DNA from: Planctomycetota bacterium
GTDB taxonomy: Bacteria > Planctomycetota > Phycisphaerae > Phycisphaerales > Phycisphaeraceae
Length of the DNA: 64,000 nt
NCBI GenBank assembly: GCA_016350165.1
Contig: CP066225.1
Span: 1,364,001 to 1,428,000, forward strand
Direction: 5' to 3'
Program-made: the position numbers and the translations under genes
Notes under the pieces: generated by a model
The model's database searches: none
Told to the model about the DNA's origin: nothing
The model's input: the letters and a program-made list of their open reading frames with translations, nothing else
In this document: piece after piece, positions 63,526 through 64,000 of the stretch
Numbering within the stretch: position 1 is the first letter of the stretch
Layout: the number at the start of each line of letters is the position of its first letter

Positions 63526-63813
63526 ATGAAAGTTAGACCACTCGGCGACAAGATTCTCGTCAAACGTCTTGAAGCAGTTGAAAAGACAACTTCCGGTATT
63601 TTTCTTCCTGAATCAGCGAAAGAAAAACCACAGCAGGCAACCGTGATTGCTATTGGTGATGGCAAGCTGCTCAAGAATGGTGAGCGTGCAGGTTTCTCAG
63701 TTAAAGTCGGCGATGTGATCATCCTCAATAAATGGGGTGGTACAGAAGTGAAGATCGACGGTGAAGAATACATGGTCATGGCTGAAGACGAAGTTCTCGC
63801 TATTGTTGGCTAA
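63526..63813 (+). CDS. groES: Co-chaperonin GroES
   Basis: 95 residues, full length: VRPLGDKILVKRLEAVEKTTSGIFLPESAKEKPQQATVIAIG, the mobile-loop region TTSGIFLPESA, and VKVGDVIILNKWGGTEVKIDGEEYMVMAEDEVLAIV. It forms the heptameric lid of GroEL. AAGGAG at 63511-63516 lies 9 nt before ATG 63526. groEL follows 65 nt later. Confidence 0.97.
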   Translation: MKVRPLGDKILVKRLEAVEKTTSGIFLPESAKEKPQQATVIAIGDGKLLKNGERAGFSVKVGDVIILNKWGGTEVKIDGEEYMVMAEDEVLAIVG

Positions 63814-63863
63814 TAGTTGATTAGAGCTTCTAATTACTTAAACAGAAATAAAAACTCAAATAA

Positions 63864-64000
<137 letters not shown>

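Overview
The window looks like a chromosomal segment of a Planctomycetota bacterium, most likely class Phycisphaerae. This is inferred, not proven. The evidence is: three secreted proteins ending in PEP-CTERM-type sorting signals (15353, 25419, 37752); stand-alone type II prepilin-like proteins; a fused, enlarged SecDF; LpxB, implying a lipid A outer membrane; a second-type EF-G; and zinc-ribbon membrane proteins typical of the phylum. No phage, IS element, CRISPR array or rRNA was seen. One tRNA (Leu-CAA) is present.

Layout. 1-6.5 kb: partial MarR gene, then the classical tgt-yajC-secDF export block on the minus strand. 6.6-16 kb: zinc-ribbon membrane protein, a Cache chemoreceptor, two lipoproteins, a DUF2752 protein, pssA, and a PEP-CTERM protein. 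16.5-25 kb: aldo/keto reductase, NhaD/ArsB-like permease, Nudix hydrolase, rhomboid protease, GT-B-like protein, and rny behind a 770-nt non-coding stretch. 25-36 kb: PEP-CTERM sulfatase, ATP-grasp enzyme, uppS, purA, an Rrf2 regulator, purD and a single-domain response regulator. 36.8-43 kb: two prepilin-like proteins flanking a PEP-CTERM trypsin-like protease, then three tandem GDPD paralogues. 43.4-50 kb: pheS, purC, a CDF metal transporter with a long acidic tail, a broken copy of that tail, an NAD(P)-binding protein and a GbsR-type regulator. 50.5-64 kb: GGDEF protein, tRNA-Leu, lpxB, a histone-H1-like lysine repeat protein, EF-G2, a GT39/GT2 pair, bioA, a MarR regulator, a degenerate receiver protein, groES and the start of groEL.

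The genes are mostly single units separated by good intrinsic terminators, so few operons are evident. Housekeeping themes are purine synthesis (purA, purC, purD, unlinked), envelope construction (SecDF/YajC, PssA, UppS, LpxB, GT2/GT39, GDPDs) and signalling.

The most unusual signals are not genes. (1) Base-composition asymmetry flips several times along the window regardless of gene direction: plus strand C/A-rich at about 5-16.4 and 39-51.4 kb, G/T-rich at about 17-25, 28-32 and 51.5-64 kb. (2) A five-copy intergenic element with core CAC-N5-YGTATCGT has an orientation that follows this skew. (3) Several SD-less starts sit exactly 6-7 nt after a Pribnow-like hexamer, which suggests leaderless mRNAs; one of these is a 20-codon leader ORF before purC. 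(4) The CDF transporter's acidic tail is duplicated downstream as a small ORF broken by one extra base.
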